64,000 nt of DNA, taken from assembly GCA_002091395.1 (NCBI GenBank), contig AP017913.1:612001-676000 (forward strand). The letters run 5' to 3'. Under the pieces are notes generated by a model. It was not told where the DNA came from and made no database searches. It was given only the letters and a program-made list of their open reading frames with translations. Made by a program: the position numbers and the translations under genes. Position 1 is the stretch's first letter. The number at the start of each line of letters is the position of its first letter. The stretch comes from Candidatus Azobacteroides pseudotrichonymphae. GTDB lineage: Bacteria > Bacteroidota > Bacteroidia > Bacteroidales > Azobacteroidaceae. This document shows, piece after piece, positions 55,021 to 64,000 of the stretch.

Positions 55021-57111
55021 ATGATAAAAAAACAACTGCCACTTCAAATTGGATCTATGTTTGAAGATGATGAAGACAATGAAGAACCAATCTCAAACAA
55101 TACAAAAAAGAAAACTTCATCTGAGAATAATACAACCAATAGTTCAAAGATAAATAATACTCCTGTGATAGATAGTTTTGGAACTGATCTCACTAAGAAA
55201 GCGGAAAATGGACTGCTTGACCCTGTCATTGGACGAATGGCTGAAATTGATCGGTTATCACAAATATTAAGTCGTCGTAAAAAAAATAATCCAGTACTTA
55301 TTGGAGAACCAGGTGTTGGAAAATCTGCAATTGTAGAAGGACTAGCTTTACATATTGTACAGAGAAAAGTATCACGTGCACTATTTGACAAGCGAGTAAT
55401 CATTTTAGATATAACTTCTGTAGTAGCTGGAACTAAATACAGAGGACAATTTGAAGAAAGGATAAAAGCCATACTAAATGAACTTTCAAAAAATCCAAAC
55501 ATTATTCTGTTTATTGATGAAATTCATACAATAATAGGAACAGGCAGTGCTGCTGGAACAATGGATGCTGCAAATATACTAAAACCTTCTCTATCAAGAG
55601 GTGAAATTCAATGCATAGGAGCAACTACTTTAGATGAATATCGAAATATAGAAAAAGACGGAGCTTTAGAAAGACGATTTCAAAAAATAATAGTAGAACC
55701 AACCACAGAGGAAGAAACACGTCAAATATTAGAAAATATTAAACGACATTACGAAAATTACCACAATGTTACATACACTGATGAAGCCTTAAATATGTGC
55801 GTTAGTTTAACTAAACGTTACATAAACAATCATAATTTCCCAGATAAAGCTATTGATGCCATGGATGAAGCAGGAGCAAAAGCACATATTTCTAACATCA
55901 TCGTTCCAAAGAACATCGAAGAATTAGAAATTCGTATAGGAACGATTAAGGAACGCAAATTACAAGCAGTAAAATCTCAAAATTTTGAAGTAGCTGCAAA
56001 CTTTCGTGATGAAGAAAGGAATTTATCACTCGAGTTAGAAGAGCTTAAAGCTCGTTGGGAGGAAAAATTACAAGAAAATCGGCAAACTGTAGATGGTGTA
56101 AAAATAGCAGAAGTTGTTTCTATGATGTCTGGAGTGCCAGTACATCGCATTGCAAAAGCAGAAAATCAAAAATTAATTGAGATGGAACTTTTGCTTAAAT
56201 CAATCGTTATTGGCCAAAATGAGGCTGTCAAAAAGGTTGTAAAAGCTATTCAGCGTAACCGTACAGGATTAAAAGATCCTAACAAACCAATTGGAAGTTT
56301 TATGTTTCTGGGACCAACAGGCGTTGGAAAAACATACTTAGCAAAAAAAATTGCAGAGTATTTATTTGATTCAACTGATGCAATAATTCGTATTGATATG
56401 TCAGAATTTATGGAAAAATTCACAGTTTCACGCTTAGTCGGAGCACCTCCAGGATATGTTGGATATGAAGAAGGAGGACAACTTACAGAAAAAGTACGAC
56501 GTAAACCTTATTCTGTTATACTATTAGATGAAATAGAGAAAGCGCATGCTGACGTATTCAATTTGTTACTTCAAGTCATGGATGAAGGGCGTTTAACTGA
56601 TAGCTTTGGAAGACATATTGATTTCAAAAATGTTGTTCTGATAATGACTTCAAATATAGGTAGTCGTCAATTAAAAGATTTTGGACATAGTGTTGGATTT
56701 ACAACTGATAATAAGAAAAATAGAGATATGGAATATTCTCAAAACGTAGTACAAAAAGCTTTAGATAAAACATTTTCTCCTGAGTTCCTAAACCGTGTAG
56801 ATGATGTTATAATGTTTAAACCACTAAATGAAAAGGCAATTCACCAAATAGTTAATATCGAAATAAAAAATTTTTGTAACCGTATAGAAACATTGAAGTA
56901 TAAACTAAGTCTTAGTAATGATGTTAAAAAATTTCTTTCTTCACAAGCATATAACACACAGTTCGGTGCAAGACATTTAAAACGAATAATTCAACAATAT
57001 TTAGAAGACGAATTATCAGACATGATAATTAAATCTAAAATAAAAGAAGGAGATGTTATAAAAGCCAAATTTGACAAAAAAAATAAAAAAATAACACTGA
57101 ATGTTCAATAA
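55021..57111 (+). CDS. clpC: ClpC-type AAA+ unfoldase lacking the N-terminal Clp_N domain
   Basis: Both AAA+ modules are intact: D1 with Walker A IGEPGVGKSAIVEG near residue 97, Walker B LFIDEIHTIIG near 163, and a UvrB-like middle coiled coil (about 320-350); D2 with FLGPTGVGKTYLAK near 428, ILLDEIEKAHADVFNLLLQ near 500 and NRVDDVIMF near 590. The protein opens with an acidic linker (SMFEDDEDNEEPIS) that in Bacteroides ClpC comes after about 155 residues of adaptor-binding N domain. No frame for that domain exists upstream, since bamD diverges 201 nt away. It should still unfold substrates for ClpP, with altered recognition. Confidence 0.92.
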   Translation: MIKKQLPLQIGSMFEDDEDNEEPISNNTKKKTSSENNTTNSSKINNTPVIDSFGTDLTKKAENGLLDPVIGRMAEIDRLSQILSRRKKNNPVLIGEPGVGKSAIVEGLALHIVQRKVSRALFDKRVIILDITSVVAGTKYRGQFEERIKAILNELSKNPNIILFIDEIHTIIGTGSAAGTMDAANILKPSLSRGEIQCIGATTLDEYRNIEKDGALERRFQKIIVEPTTEEETRQILENIKRHYENYHNVTYTDEALNMCVSLTKRYINNHNFPDKAIDAMDEAGAKAHISNIIVPKNIEELEIRIGTIKERKLQAVKSQNFEVAANFRDEERNLSLELEELKARWEEKLQENRQTVDGVKIAEVVSMMSGVPVHRIAKAENQKLIEMELLLKSIVIGQNEAVKKVVKAIQRNRTGLKDPNKPIGSFMFLGPTGVGKTYLAKKIAEYLFDSTDAIIRIDMSEFMEKFTVSRLVGAPPGYVGYEEGGQLTEKVRRKPYSVILLDEIEKAHADVFNLLLQVMDEGRLTDSFGRHIDFKNVVLIMTSNIGSRQLKDFGHSVGFTTDNKKNRDMEYSQNVVQKALDKTFSPEFLNRVDDVIMFKPLNEKAIHQIVNIEIKNFCNRIETLKYKLSLSNDVKKFLSSQAYNTQFGARHLKRIIQQYLEDELSDMIIKSKIKEGDVIKAKFDKKNKKITLNVQ

Positions 57112-57124
57112 AACATAAATATTT

Positions 57125-58999
57125 ATGGATATACAAAAACAGACTGGTCACATTGGGGTGACTACCGAAAATATTTTCCCAATTATTAAAAAATTTCTTT
57201 ATAGTGATCATGAGATATTTTTAAGAGAATTAGTTTCTAATGCTGTGGATGCGACACAAAAGTTAAAAACTTTAGCATCTATAGGAAAATTTAAAGGGGA
57301 TTTAGAAAATCTTAATATTTGTGTAAAAATAAATGAAAAAGATAAAACACTAATTATCTCTGACAAAGGAATAGGATTGAGTGCTGAAGAAATAAAAAAA
57401 TACATCAATCAAATTGCTTTTTCTGGAGCTAACGATTTTTTAAATAAATATAAAGATAATACCAACTCCATTATAGGTAATTTCGGATTAGGGTTTTATT
57501 CAGCTTTTATGGTTTCTAAAAAAGTAGAAATCGTTACAAAATCATGGGAAAAAGAAATTTCTGCAGTAAAATGGGAATGTGACGGATCTCCAGAATATAC
57601 TTTAACTGAAATTGAAAAAGAAGTACGTGGAACAGACGTTATTCTTCATATAAGTGATGAAAGTAAAGAGTTTCTTGAAAAGAATCGAATTGAATCGTTA
57701 TTGAAAAAATATTGTCATTTTTTACCTGTTCCAATCGTATTTGGAAAAAAAACAGAATGGAAAGATAATAAATTAATAGAACTAGAAGAAGATAACATCA
57801 TAAATAATACTAATCCATTATGGACTAATAAACCAGCTGAATTGACCAATGAAAACTATATTCAATTTTATAAAGAAATTTACCCGTTTAGCGAAGATCC
57901 ATTATTTTGGGTCCACTTAAATATTGATTATCCGTTCAACTTAACAGGAATATTATACTTTCCAAAAGTAGGAGGCAATATAAATCTAAAAAAAAATAAA
58001 ATTCAACTATATTGTAATCAAGTATATGTGACTGATTCTATAGAAGGCATTGTCCCTGATTTTCTGACATTATTGCATGGAGTAATTGATTCTCCAAATA
58101 TCCCTCTAAATGTATCACGTTCTTATTTACAATCAGATAGTAATGTAAAAAAAATTTCTACCTATATTACAAAAAAAGTAGCTGATCGTTTAGATGAAAT
58201 TTTTAAAAACAATAGGCCACAATTCGAAGAAAAATGGATAAAAATGAAAATTTTTATCCATTATGGGATAATTACAGATGAAAAATTTTGTGAACGAGCT
58301 ATGAAATTTGTATTAGTAGAAAATACAAACGGAAAATTCTTTACATTAGATGAATACAAATCGCTAATAACAGATAACCAAATAGACAAAGATCAAATCA
58401 CAATTTACCTTTATACAACAAATCAACAAGAACAATACACTTATATCGACGCAGCTAAAGAGAAAGGATATGACGTACTAGTAATGAATGGACAATTAGA
58501 TAATCACTTCATGAATAAGCTCGAACAAAAATTAGATAAAACTCGCTTTGTTCGTGTCGACGCTGACATCATCGAGAATTTAATAAAAAAAAATGAAAGT
58601 AAAAAAGTTGAATTAACAGAAGAAGAACGAAATGCGCTGACAAGTATATTCAAATCTGCTATACCACAAATGGGGAAAATTAACTTTACAGTTGGATTTG
58701 AACACTTAGGTGAAAAAACTAATCCAATAACAATCACTCAAAATGAATTTATGAGACGCATGAAAGAAATGGCAGAAGTACAATCAGAAGTAAATTTTTA
58801 TGGTGATATGCCTGTCTCTTACGTTATGACTATTAATTTAGATGCACCTTTAGTGAAAAAAATAAAAATGGATAAAGAAAACACTAAACATATTGTTGAT
58901 CAATTAATTGATTTGGCTTTATTATCTAATGGAATGCTAAAAGGAGAAGCATTAGGTAAATTTATCAAACGTAATATTGATTCTATTTCTAAACAATAA
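57125..58999 (+). CDS. htpG: Molecular chaperone HtpG (Hsp90)
   Basis: Hsp90 of bacteria. The ATPase domain has SDHEIFLRELVSNAVDATQK near residue 26, the lid block NQIAFSGANDFLNKY, and GNFGLGFYSAFMVSKKVEI near 118. The middle domain has the catalytic Arg in SPNIPLNVSRSYLQSD near 325. A shortened C-terminal dimerisation domain follows. Its 624 residues compare with about 680 in Bacteroides. It begins 13 nt after clpC, so a stress-protein operon is likely. Confidence 0.95.
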   Translation: MDIQKQTGHIGVTTENIFPIIKKFLYSDHEIFLRELVSNAVDATQKLKTLASIGKFKGDLENLNICVKINEKDKTLIISDKGIGLSAEEIKKYINQIAFSGANDFLNKYKDNTNSIIGNFGLGFYSAFMVSKKVEIVTKSWEKEISAVKWECDGSPEYTLTEIEKEVRGTDVILHISDESKEFLEKNRIESLLKKYCHFLPVPIVFGKKTEWKDNKLIELEEDNIINNTNPLWTNKPAELTNENYIQFYKEIYPFSEDPLFWVHLNIDYPFNLTGILYFPKVGGNINLKKNKIQLYCNQVYVTDSIEGIVPDFLTLLHGVIDSPNIPLNVSRSYLQSDSNVKKISTYITKKVADRLDEIFKNNRPQFEEKWIKMKIFIHYGIITDEKFCERAMKFVLVENTNGKFFTLDEYKSLITDNQIDKDQITIYLYTTNQQEQYTYIDAAKEKGYDVLVMNGQLDNHFMNKLEQKLDKTRFVRVDADIIENLIKKNESKKVELTEEERNALTSIFKSAIPQMGKINFTVGFEHLGEKTNPITITQNEFMRRMKEMAEVQSEVNFYGDMPVSYVMTINLDAPLVKKIKMDKENTKHIVDQLIDLALLSNGMLKGEALGKFIKRNIDSISKQ

Positions 59000-59284
59000 T
59001 TTCTTTTAAAATTTATAAATATAAAAATGATAATTGATGATTGTTCTACAGTAAATACATGAAAATATTTAGTATGATTGATTCAAATTTAGATATTTAC
59101 AGATTGTATGAATTTCAAATTCATAATTTTGTATATTCAAAAATAAAAATCACAATTTTAGAAATTTAATTCTAATACTGAAACCAATTCAAAATTGAGA
59201 CAACAAAAACTCCATAGCATAACAATAATCATAGATACCAAAGTAGTCATTTTTTATATTTTAATCAAAAAATTAAATAAATGT

Positions 59285-60226
59285 ATGCCCTTAAATATAC
59301 CGCCTCATTTGCCAGCGATAAAAATTCTTAAGAATGAAGGCATTTTCGTAATGGATGAGTTAAAAGCATCAACTCAAGATATTCGCCCATTAAAAATCGC
59401 ACTTCTAAATTTAATGCCAATTAAAATTGCAACAGAAACCGATTTTGTCAGATTACTTTCTGATAGTCCACTACAGATAAATATAACTTTTATAAAAATG
59501 AAGAACCATCAGAGCAAAAACACATCTTTTAAACATTTAACGTCTTTTTATAAAAATTTTGAAGATATCTGTATAGAAAATTATGACGGAATGATTGTCA
59601 CAGGTGCCCCATTAGATTTAATAAATTTTGAAGAAGTTACTTATTGGGACGAATTACAAAAAATATTTAATTGGGCATATATACATGTTACATCAACATT
59701 ATATATTTGTTGGGCAGCACAAGCTGGACTTTACCATTTTTACAGAATACCTAAATATACATTGGAAGAAAAATTGTTTGGTGTATTTAAACACAAAATA
59801 AATAGTAGTGTTCCACTTTTTCGTGGATTTGATTCAGAATTTTATGTTCCACATAGTCGTTTTACAGAAGTGCGCAAAGAAGATATATTGAGAATTCCTA
59901 AATTAAAATTACTCTCAGAGTCGAAAGAGTCAGGAGTGCATGTTGTTTCTGCTCGCTGTGGACGTGAAATATTTATCACAGGGCATGCCGAATACTCAGC
60001 ATATGCATTACACAACGAATATAAACGTGATTTAAACAAAGGGGTACCAATTGGCATCCCAAAGAATTATTATAAAGATAATGATCCAAATAAAAATATA
60101 TTAGTTAATTGGATAGCACATGCTAATTTGTTTTTCAAAAATTGGTTAAATTACTATGTATACCAAGCAACTCCTTACAATCCAAAAGAAATAGAACTTC
60201 TAGACAATTTAAATATAAAAGAATAA
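59285..60226 (+). CDS. metA: Homoserine O-acyltransferase (MetA family)
   Basis: MetA activates homoserine for methionine synthesis. The ATG at 59285 gives MPLNIPPHLPAIKILKNEG, the usual N terminus, and 313 residues. The nucleophile Cys142 is in YICWAAQAGLYHFY, and the His/Glu partners are in VPHSRFTEV and ITGHAEYSAYALH. At position 111, which sets acyl-CoA choice in studied members (Gly for succinyl, Glu for acetyl), this protein has Asp (GAPLDLINF). Hence the donor is not assigned; an acidic residue points to acetyl-CoA. It is monocistronic. Confidence 0.93.
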   Translation: MPLNIPPHLPAIKILKNEGIFVMDELKASTQDIRPLKIALLNLMPIKIATETDFVRLLSDSPLQINITFIKMKNHQSKNTSFKHLTSFYKNFEDICIENYDGMIVTGAPLDLINFEEVTYWDELQKIFNWAYIHVTSTLYICWAAQAGLYHFYRIPKYTLEEKLFGVFKHKINSSVPLFRGFDSEFYVPHSRFTEVRKEDILRIPKLKLLSESKESGVHVVSARCGREIFITGHAEYSAYALHNEYKRDLNKGVPIGIPKNYYKDNDPNKNILVNWIAHANLFFKNWLNYYVYQATPYNPKEIELLDNLNIKE

Positions 60227-61299
60227 TAAAACAAAAGTTCAATTTTTAAAATTTTTAATATCGCAAATACACAGTAACACAAATTACTACCTTTTATTAC
60301 AAGCATTTTTATATTCTATTACAAATCTTTACATAATAAAAACGTTAAAAAAATTACTATTTATTAAATAATTTCATTGTACAAATGAAATGGTTTCCAA
60401 TTAACATTCAAGCATATAATAACTTGCACTTAAATAAAAAATAATACAAATATTTTTTAATTTTTATAATTACACTAATTAGCCCAAATTGGAACATTCT
60501 ATTTGAAAATTATTAGTGCAAAACAACTTTAATTTAATTTCTTTTCGAGAGAAATACACATTAATAATAATTAATTACAAATTTGATTGTTTTGCTAGAA
60601 AATAATATTGCCTACAAATCATGTTATAAACATTATACACACCTTTTTGATTATTACTATAAAATATAGAAATAATCAAAAACAATTTTAATTTAATCTT
60701 TAATTATATAAAAATTGCAAAACTCTCAAAAAATACAATTTTTTCATAGATCCCAAACACATTAAAAATACAATAAATTCATCATACTACAACAACACCA
60801 GCATTCATATTTTTCAACTAACTCTTATTAAAGATAATAAACATGTATAAAATCATAAATAAACTGTCAATTACAATTGAAACAATTTTCAATATGCATT
60901 GAAACATTTTTTATTCTAATGAGAATCATTAAATACTAAATTTATTTTTTATTTTATGATATTTTCACAAATACTTATATTGATGTATGAAAACAAATAT
61001 AATTTGTTTTCATACATCAATAACTACTAATAATAACAAATACTATTTGGAAAGTAATAATAGTAATAGTTTGACTACACAAGTAAGCATTCAAACAAAA
61101 ACGTATTTTTTACAAAAATGTAATAATTAATCATTTACAACAAGTAAAATAAATTACAAAATCAGTATTTTTTAATCTTATAAGAAATACTTCACTACAA
61201 TATGTAAACATACATATTTAAAAATGAAGATAATTTTTTTTATATTTTTTAAAATACTCTAAAATAGATTATGTATTTTCGAAAGAAATACATAAAAAA
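60227..61299. other. 1.07-kb gene-free stretch between metA and rpoN
   Basis: This is the longest gene-free stretch of the window. All frames are broken by stops, and I recognise no gene remnant, tRNA or known RNA. Its only clear structure is the 21-bp hairpin at 60978-61022. It may be the bed of a lost gene or hold regulatory sites for rpoN. Confidence 0.5.
60978..61022 (+). repeat. Perfect 21-bp inverted repeat in the metA-rpoN gap
   Basis: Bases 60978-60998 pair perfectly with 61002-61022 around a 3-nt loop (ata). It is 750 nt after the metA stop and 278 nt before rpoN, so it is not an obvious terminator of either gene. Confidence 0.85.
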
Positions 61300-62715
61300 A
61301 TGATTAAACAACAACTTTCAAATAAACAACAACAAAAATTTTCTCCACAACAAATACAACAAGTTAAATTACTAGAACTTACTGCATTAGAAATAGGCAA
61401 CAGAGTTAATAGAGAATTAGAAGAAAATCCAGCATTAGAAGAAATCTCAGAAACAGACTCAGTACCACATATAGAAAAATTAAATAAATTAACAACGGAA
61501 ACATTTTCAAGCAATTTTTCAAAAAAAAACAACAATATTAATAAGTTTAAACAAAGTCATTTTCTTAATCAATGGGAAACTGCTTACTCTGAAAATGAAT
61601 CATTTCATGAATACCTTTTCAATCAGCTAAAATTAAAAGAACTATCTGAAGAAGAACTCAAAATAAGTAAATATATAATTGGTAATCTAGATGATGATGG
61701 ATATATTAGACAAAGCCCTCAAACTTTATCAGACGATATGTCTTTACAATACGAAAAAGAAATACCAATCTTTAAAATTAAAAAAATATTAAAACTTGTT
61801 CAAACCTTAGAACCATACGGTATAGGGGCAAATGATTTGCAAGAGTGCTTACTATTACAATTATATAAAAAAAAGATGACACAAACGCGTCGCCTAGCCA
61901 TAAAAATTTTGAAAAAACATTTTGATTTTTTCGTAAAAAAACACTACGATAGTATTTGTACTATCTACAACATAACTAAAGAAAATTTAAAAAATATTAT
62001 TAAAGAAATTACTCTTTTAAATCCAAAACCTGGCAATATGTGGGAAAGTAATATGGAAACAAAATCAGCTCATATCACACCTGATTTTATTGCAGAGGTT
62101 ATAGATGGAAAACTTGTTTTCACAATGTCAGAAGATAACATGCCAAATTTAAAAATAAATCGAAAATACGGAGAAATGTTATCAGACTACAAATCTGATA
62201 AAAATTTTGGGAAAAAAGAAGTGATTACTTTTGTTAAAAACAAAATTGATTCAGCTCAATGGTTTATAGATGCAATTAAGCAGAGAAATATTACTTTGTA
62301 TAATACAATGCTTGCTGTTATAAACATACAACAAAAATTTTTTTTAAGTGGAGATGAGAAGACTTTGAAACCAATGAAACTAAAAGATGTCTCTGAAATA
62401 TGTGGTTATGATATTTCTACAATTTCAAGAGCAACTATTAACAAATATATTCAAACAGACTGGGGAATTTATCCATTACGATTTTTCTTTTCAGATGCAA
62501 TTATAAATGAAAATGGGGAAGAAATATCAACGCGTGAAATTAAAACTATTTTAAAATCATGTATAGAAACTGAAAATAAAAAAAAACCATTTACTGATGA
62601 AAACTTAACAAAACTCTTAAAAAGAAAAGGGTATAATATTGCACGTAGAACCGTAGCAAAATATCGTGAACAATTAAATATACCAGTTTCTAGATTACGT
62701 AAAGGAATTGAATAA
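61300..62715 (+). CDS. rpoN: RNA polymerase sigma-54 factor
   Basis: RpoN directs transcription from -24/-12 promoters and needs an AAA+ activator such as NifA. Region I is Gln-rich (KQQLSNKQQQKFSPQQIQQV, residues 2-21). The core-binding part includes IIGNLDDDGYIRQSPQ near 126. The C terminus carries the HTH region and the RpoN box ARRTVAKYREQLNI near 447. Length 471 is normal. With nifA at 38608 it gives the regulatory pair needed for nif genes. Confidence 0.96.
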   Translation: MIKQQLSNKQQQKFSPQQIQQVKLLELTALEIGNRVNRELEENPALEEISETDSVPHIEKLNKLTTETFSSNFSKKNNNINKFKQSHFLNQWETAYSENESFHEYLFNQLKLKELSEEELKISKYIIGNLDDDGYIRQSPQTLSDDMSLQYEKEIPIFKIKKILKLVQTLEPYGIGANDLQECLLLQLYKKKMTQTRRLAIKILKKHFDFFVKKHYDSICTIYNITKENLKNIIKEITLLNPKPGNMWESNMETKSAHITPDFIAEVIDGKLVFTMSEDNMPNLKINRKYGEMLSDYKSDKNFGKKEVITFVKNKIDSAQWFIDAIKQRNITLYNTMLAVINIQQKFFLSGDEKTLKPMKLKDVSEICGYDISTISRATINKYIQTDWGIYPLRFFFSDAIINENGEEISTREIKTILKSCIETENKKKPFTDENLTKLLKRKGYNIARRTVAKYREQLNIPVSRLRKGIE

Positions 62716-62811
62716 TATAAAAATATTATAGTTTATAACTATCGTATTTTTATATGAGTTTACTAGTTGAATTTTAGCTCGATTCTTGTTTTATATATTA
62801 AAACATACACA

Positions 62812-62855
62812 TTTTTAATTAATAGTTTTACTGTAGTAAAACTATTAATTAAAAA
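62812..62855 (+). repeat. Perfect 21-bp inverted repeat just before ruvC
   Basis: Bases 62812-62832 pair perfectly with 62835-62855 around a 2-nt loop (gt). The 3' arm ends in an A run, and the structure finishes 15 nt before the ruvC start codon. It could terminate rpoN (97 nt upstream) or control ruvC translation. Confidence 0.85.
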
Positions 62856-62870
62856 AATTAAAATACAGAA

Positions 62871-63377
62871 GTGTTATACAAACAGAAAGAAAGAATTATT
62901 TTAGGTATAGATCCTGGGACTGCGATAATGGGATATGGGGTAATTAAAATACTAAATGATAAACCATTTGTAATAAAAATGGGGATTTTTAAATTGAAAA
63001 AGTGCGAAAATCATTATATTCGACTTCATAACATATTCAATAAAGTAATAGAATTAATAGATGAATTCTCCCCAAATGAATTTGCTATTGAATCTCCATT
63101 TTTAAAAAAAAATGTACAAAGTATGCTTAAACTTGGACGTGCTCAAGGAGCAGCTATGATAGCAGCCTTATTTCGAAATATTCCTATTTACGAGTACGCC
63201 CCACTTAAAATAAAAATGTCAATCACTGGAAATGGTCAAGCATCAAAAGAACAAGTAGCAAATATGCTACATCATTATTTGATAATTTCAAAAAAAGACA
63301 CATATCAATTAGACGCAACTGATGGTTTGGCTACAGCGCTATGTCATTTTTTTCAAAAAAAAATCATTCAAAATTAA
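62871..63377 (+). CDS. ruvC: Holliday junction resolvase RuvC
   Basis: RuvC cuts Holliday junctions with the RuvAB motor. The acidic active site is visible: Asp in [15 protein letters not shown] near residue 14, Glu in [14 protein letters not shown] near 72, and the Asp pair in [17 protein letters not shown] near 150. Length 168 is a little short, with the C-terminal tail missing. The start is a GTG at 62871, the only good candidate before the conserved ERIILGID. A long hairpin lies directly upstream. Confidence 0.93.
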   Translation: MLYKQKERIILGIDPGTAIMGYGVIKILNDKPFVIKMGIFKLKKCENHYIRLHNIFNKVIELIDEFSPNEFAIESPFLKKNVQSMLKLGRAQGAAMIAALFRNIPIYEYAPLKIKMSITGNGQASKEQVANMLHHYLIISKKDTYQLDATDGLATALCHFFQKKIIQN

Positions 63378-64000
63378 AAATCAGTATATTCAGTTGTGAA
63401 AACTATTATTAACAGAAATAAAAAATAATTATAAATTAAGTTTCCATTCATACTTCTGACACATACAAAATAACTACGTTAAACATTGGCTATAAAAAAT
63501 TGAATCAGTCATAAAACAATTAAATACATACAAAATTGATAATTTATGACTTAAACGCAATTAGTATTTATTAACTATAAAAACTAAGAGTAATAACTCT
63601 ATTAGTTTAAAAAAAAAAATATGGTGAATTTAGTTACTTCATATTTATTTATTTTTATCAGATTTTTCATTAAAAATCAAAAATTTATTTTAATTGTAGT
63701 CAATATTTAATTATTCATAGAACTCTATTATATTAACTTGAAAACAACCATCTACATCATATCATGAATATTAAATTAATATAGATCATATTATAAAATA
63801 CTACTAGACAAACAAAGCATTCAAAATCTAATGATACACATGTACAATTATTGAATGTATATTATTATAATGCAAATGACAACTAATAAGAATAAAAATT
63901 ACAAGCCAATAGTTATTTAATTATTTTTATAGTTTTATTAAATATTAGAACTGTAGCTTAAATTTTTTATAAAAATTTTAATAAATTAAATTTGAAAATA
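63378..64000. other. Gene-free stretch at the right end of the window
   Basis: AT-rich sequence with no supported frame on either strand. A weak 7-bp hairpin (gattttt with aaaaatc) lies near 63660-63677. A gene beyond the window edge may have its promoter here. Confidence 0.4.

Noticed and set aside
55044..55502. A 152-codon minus-strand frame inside clpC
   Set aside because: It is a mirror frame of the strongly conserved ClpC D1 module.

Overview
The window is a very AT-rich piece of a Bacteroidetes chromosome, most likely from a Bacteroidales lineage with a reduced, host-dependent genome. The lineage signs are Bacteroidetes-only or Bacteroidetes-typical proteins (DUF4301, DUF4293, a TamL-type BamA homologue with a lipobox, a long RpoZ, fused SecDF, a PnuT-type transporter next to thiamine pyrophosphokinase), TAnnTTTG -7 promoter boxes and a GERNYALAA tmRNA tag. 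NifA, homocitrate synthase NifV, sigma-54 and a molybdate-binding protein together point to nitrogen fixation. The closest published lifestyle I know is that of nitrogen-fixing Bacteroidales living inside termite-gut protists (Candidatus Azobacteroides). That identity is inference, and no nifHDK genes are in the window.

Layout. 1-12.3 kb: end of a DUF4301 gene, dapA, queF, then histidine biosynthesis in two blocks (hisG-D-C-B and hisH-A-F) separated by a zapB-like gene, zapA and rny; hisI/E is not present. 12.4-20.7 kb: miaB, tRNA-Arg, fabF and a frameshifted rnc, purN, fbaA, modA, uxuA. 20.7-27.9 kb: a tightly coupled minus-strand operon whose make-up (NTP transferase, ATP-grasp, CDP-alcohol phosphotransferase, HAD phosphatase, inositol-phosphate synthase, acyltransferase) matches the inositol-lipid clusters described in gut Bacteroides, preceded by a degenerate PdxA homologue and a hydrogenase-gamma-like flavoprotein. 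28-38.5 kb: tamL, glucokinase, ruvB, a flippase, DUF1015, a polyprenyl synthase, tatD and three tRNAs. 38.6-45.3 kb: nifV-nifA, pyrC, a polyprenol-phosphate mannose synthase, a corrinoid/iron-binding lipoprotein and tmRNA. 45.4-54.8 kb: rpsF-rpsR-rplI, HU, pnuT-thiN, secDF, tRNA-Cys and a bamD-rpoZ-DUF4293-btuC operon. 55-64 kb: a ClpC lacking its N domain, htpG, metA, a 1.07-kb gene-free stretch, rpoN and ruvC.

The most unusual features are: (1) an rnc gene whose N-terminal coding region contains a perfect terminator hairpin followed by T10, with a one-base frameshift exactly in that T10; (2) the inositol-lipid operon in what looks like an intracellular symbiont, with a start codon apparently eroded from ATG to ATA and a CDP-alcohol phosphotransferase whose fourth motif Asp is Gly; (3) an intact PdxA-like frame that has lost every recognisable metal/substrate-binding His motif; (4) several very long perfect palindromes of unrelated sequence (arms of 21-27 bp), two of which swallow the stop codon of one his gene and abut or precede the start of the next. 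No insertion sequence, prophage, CRISPR array or rRNA operon was seen.
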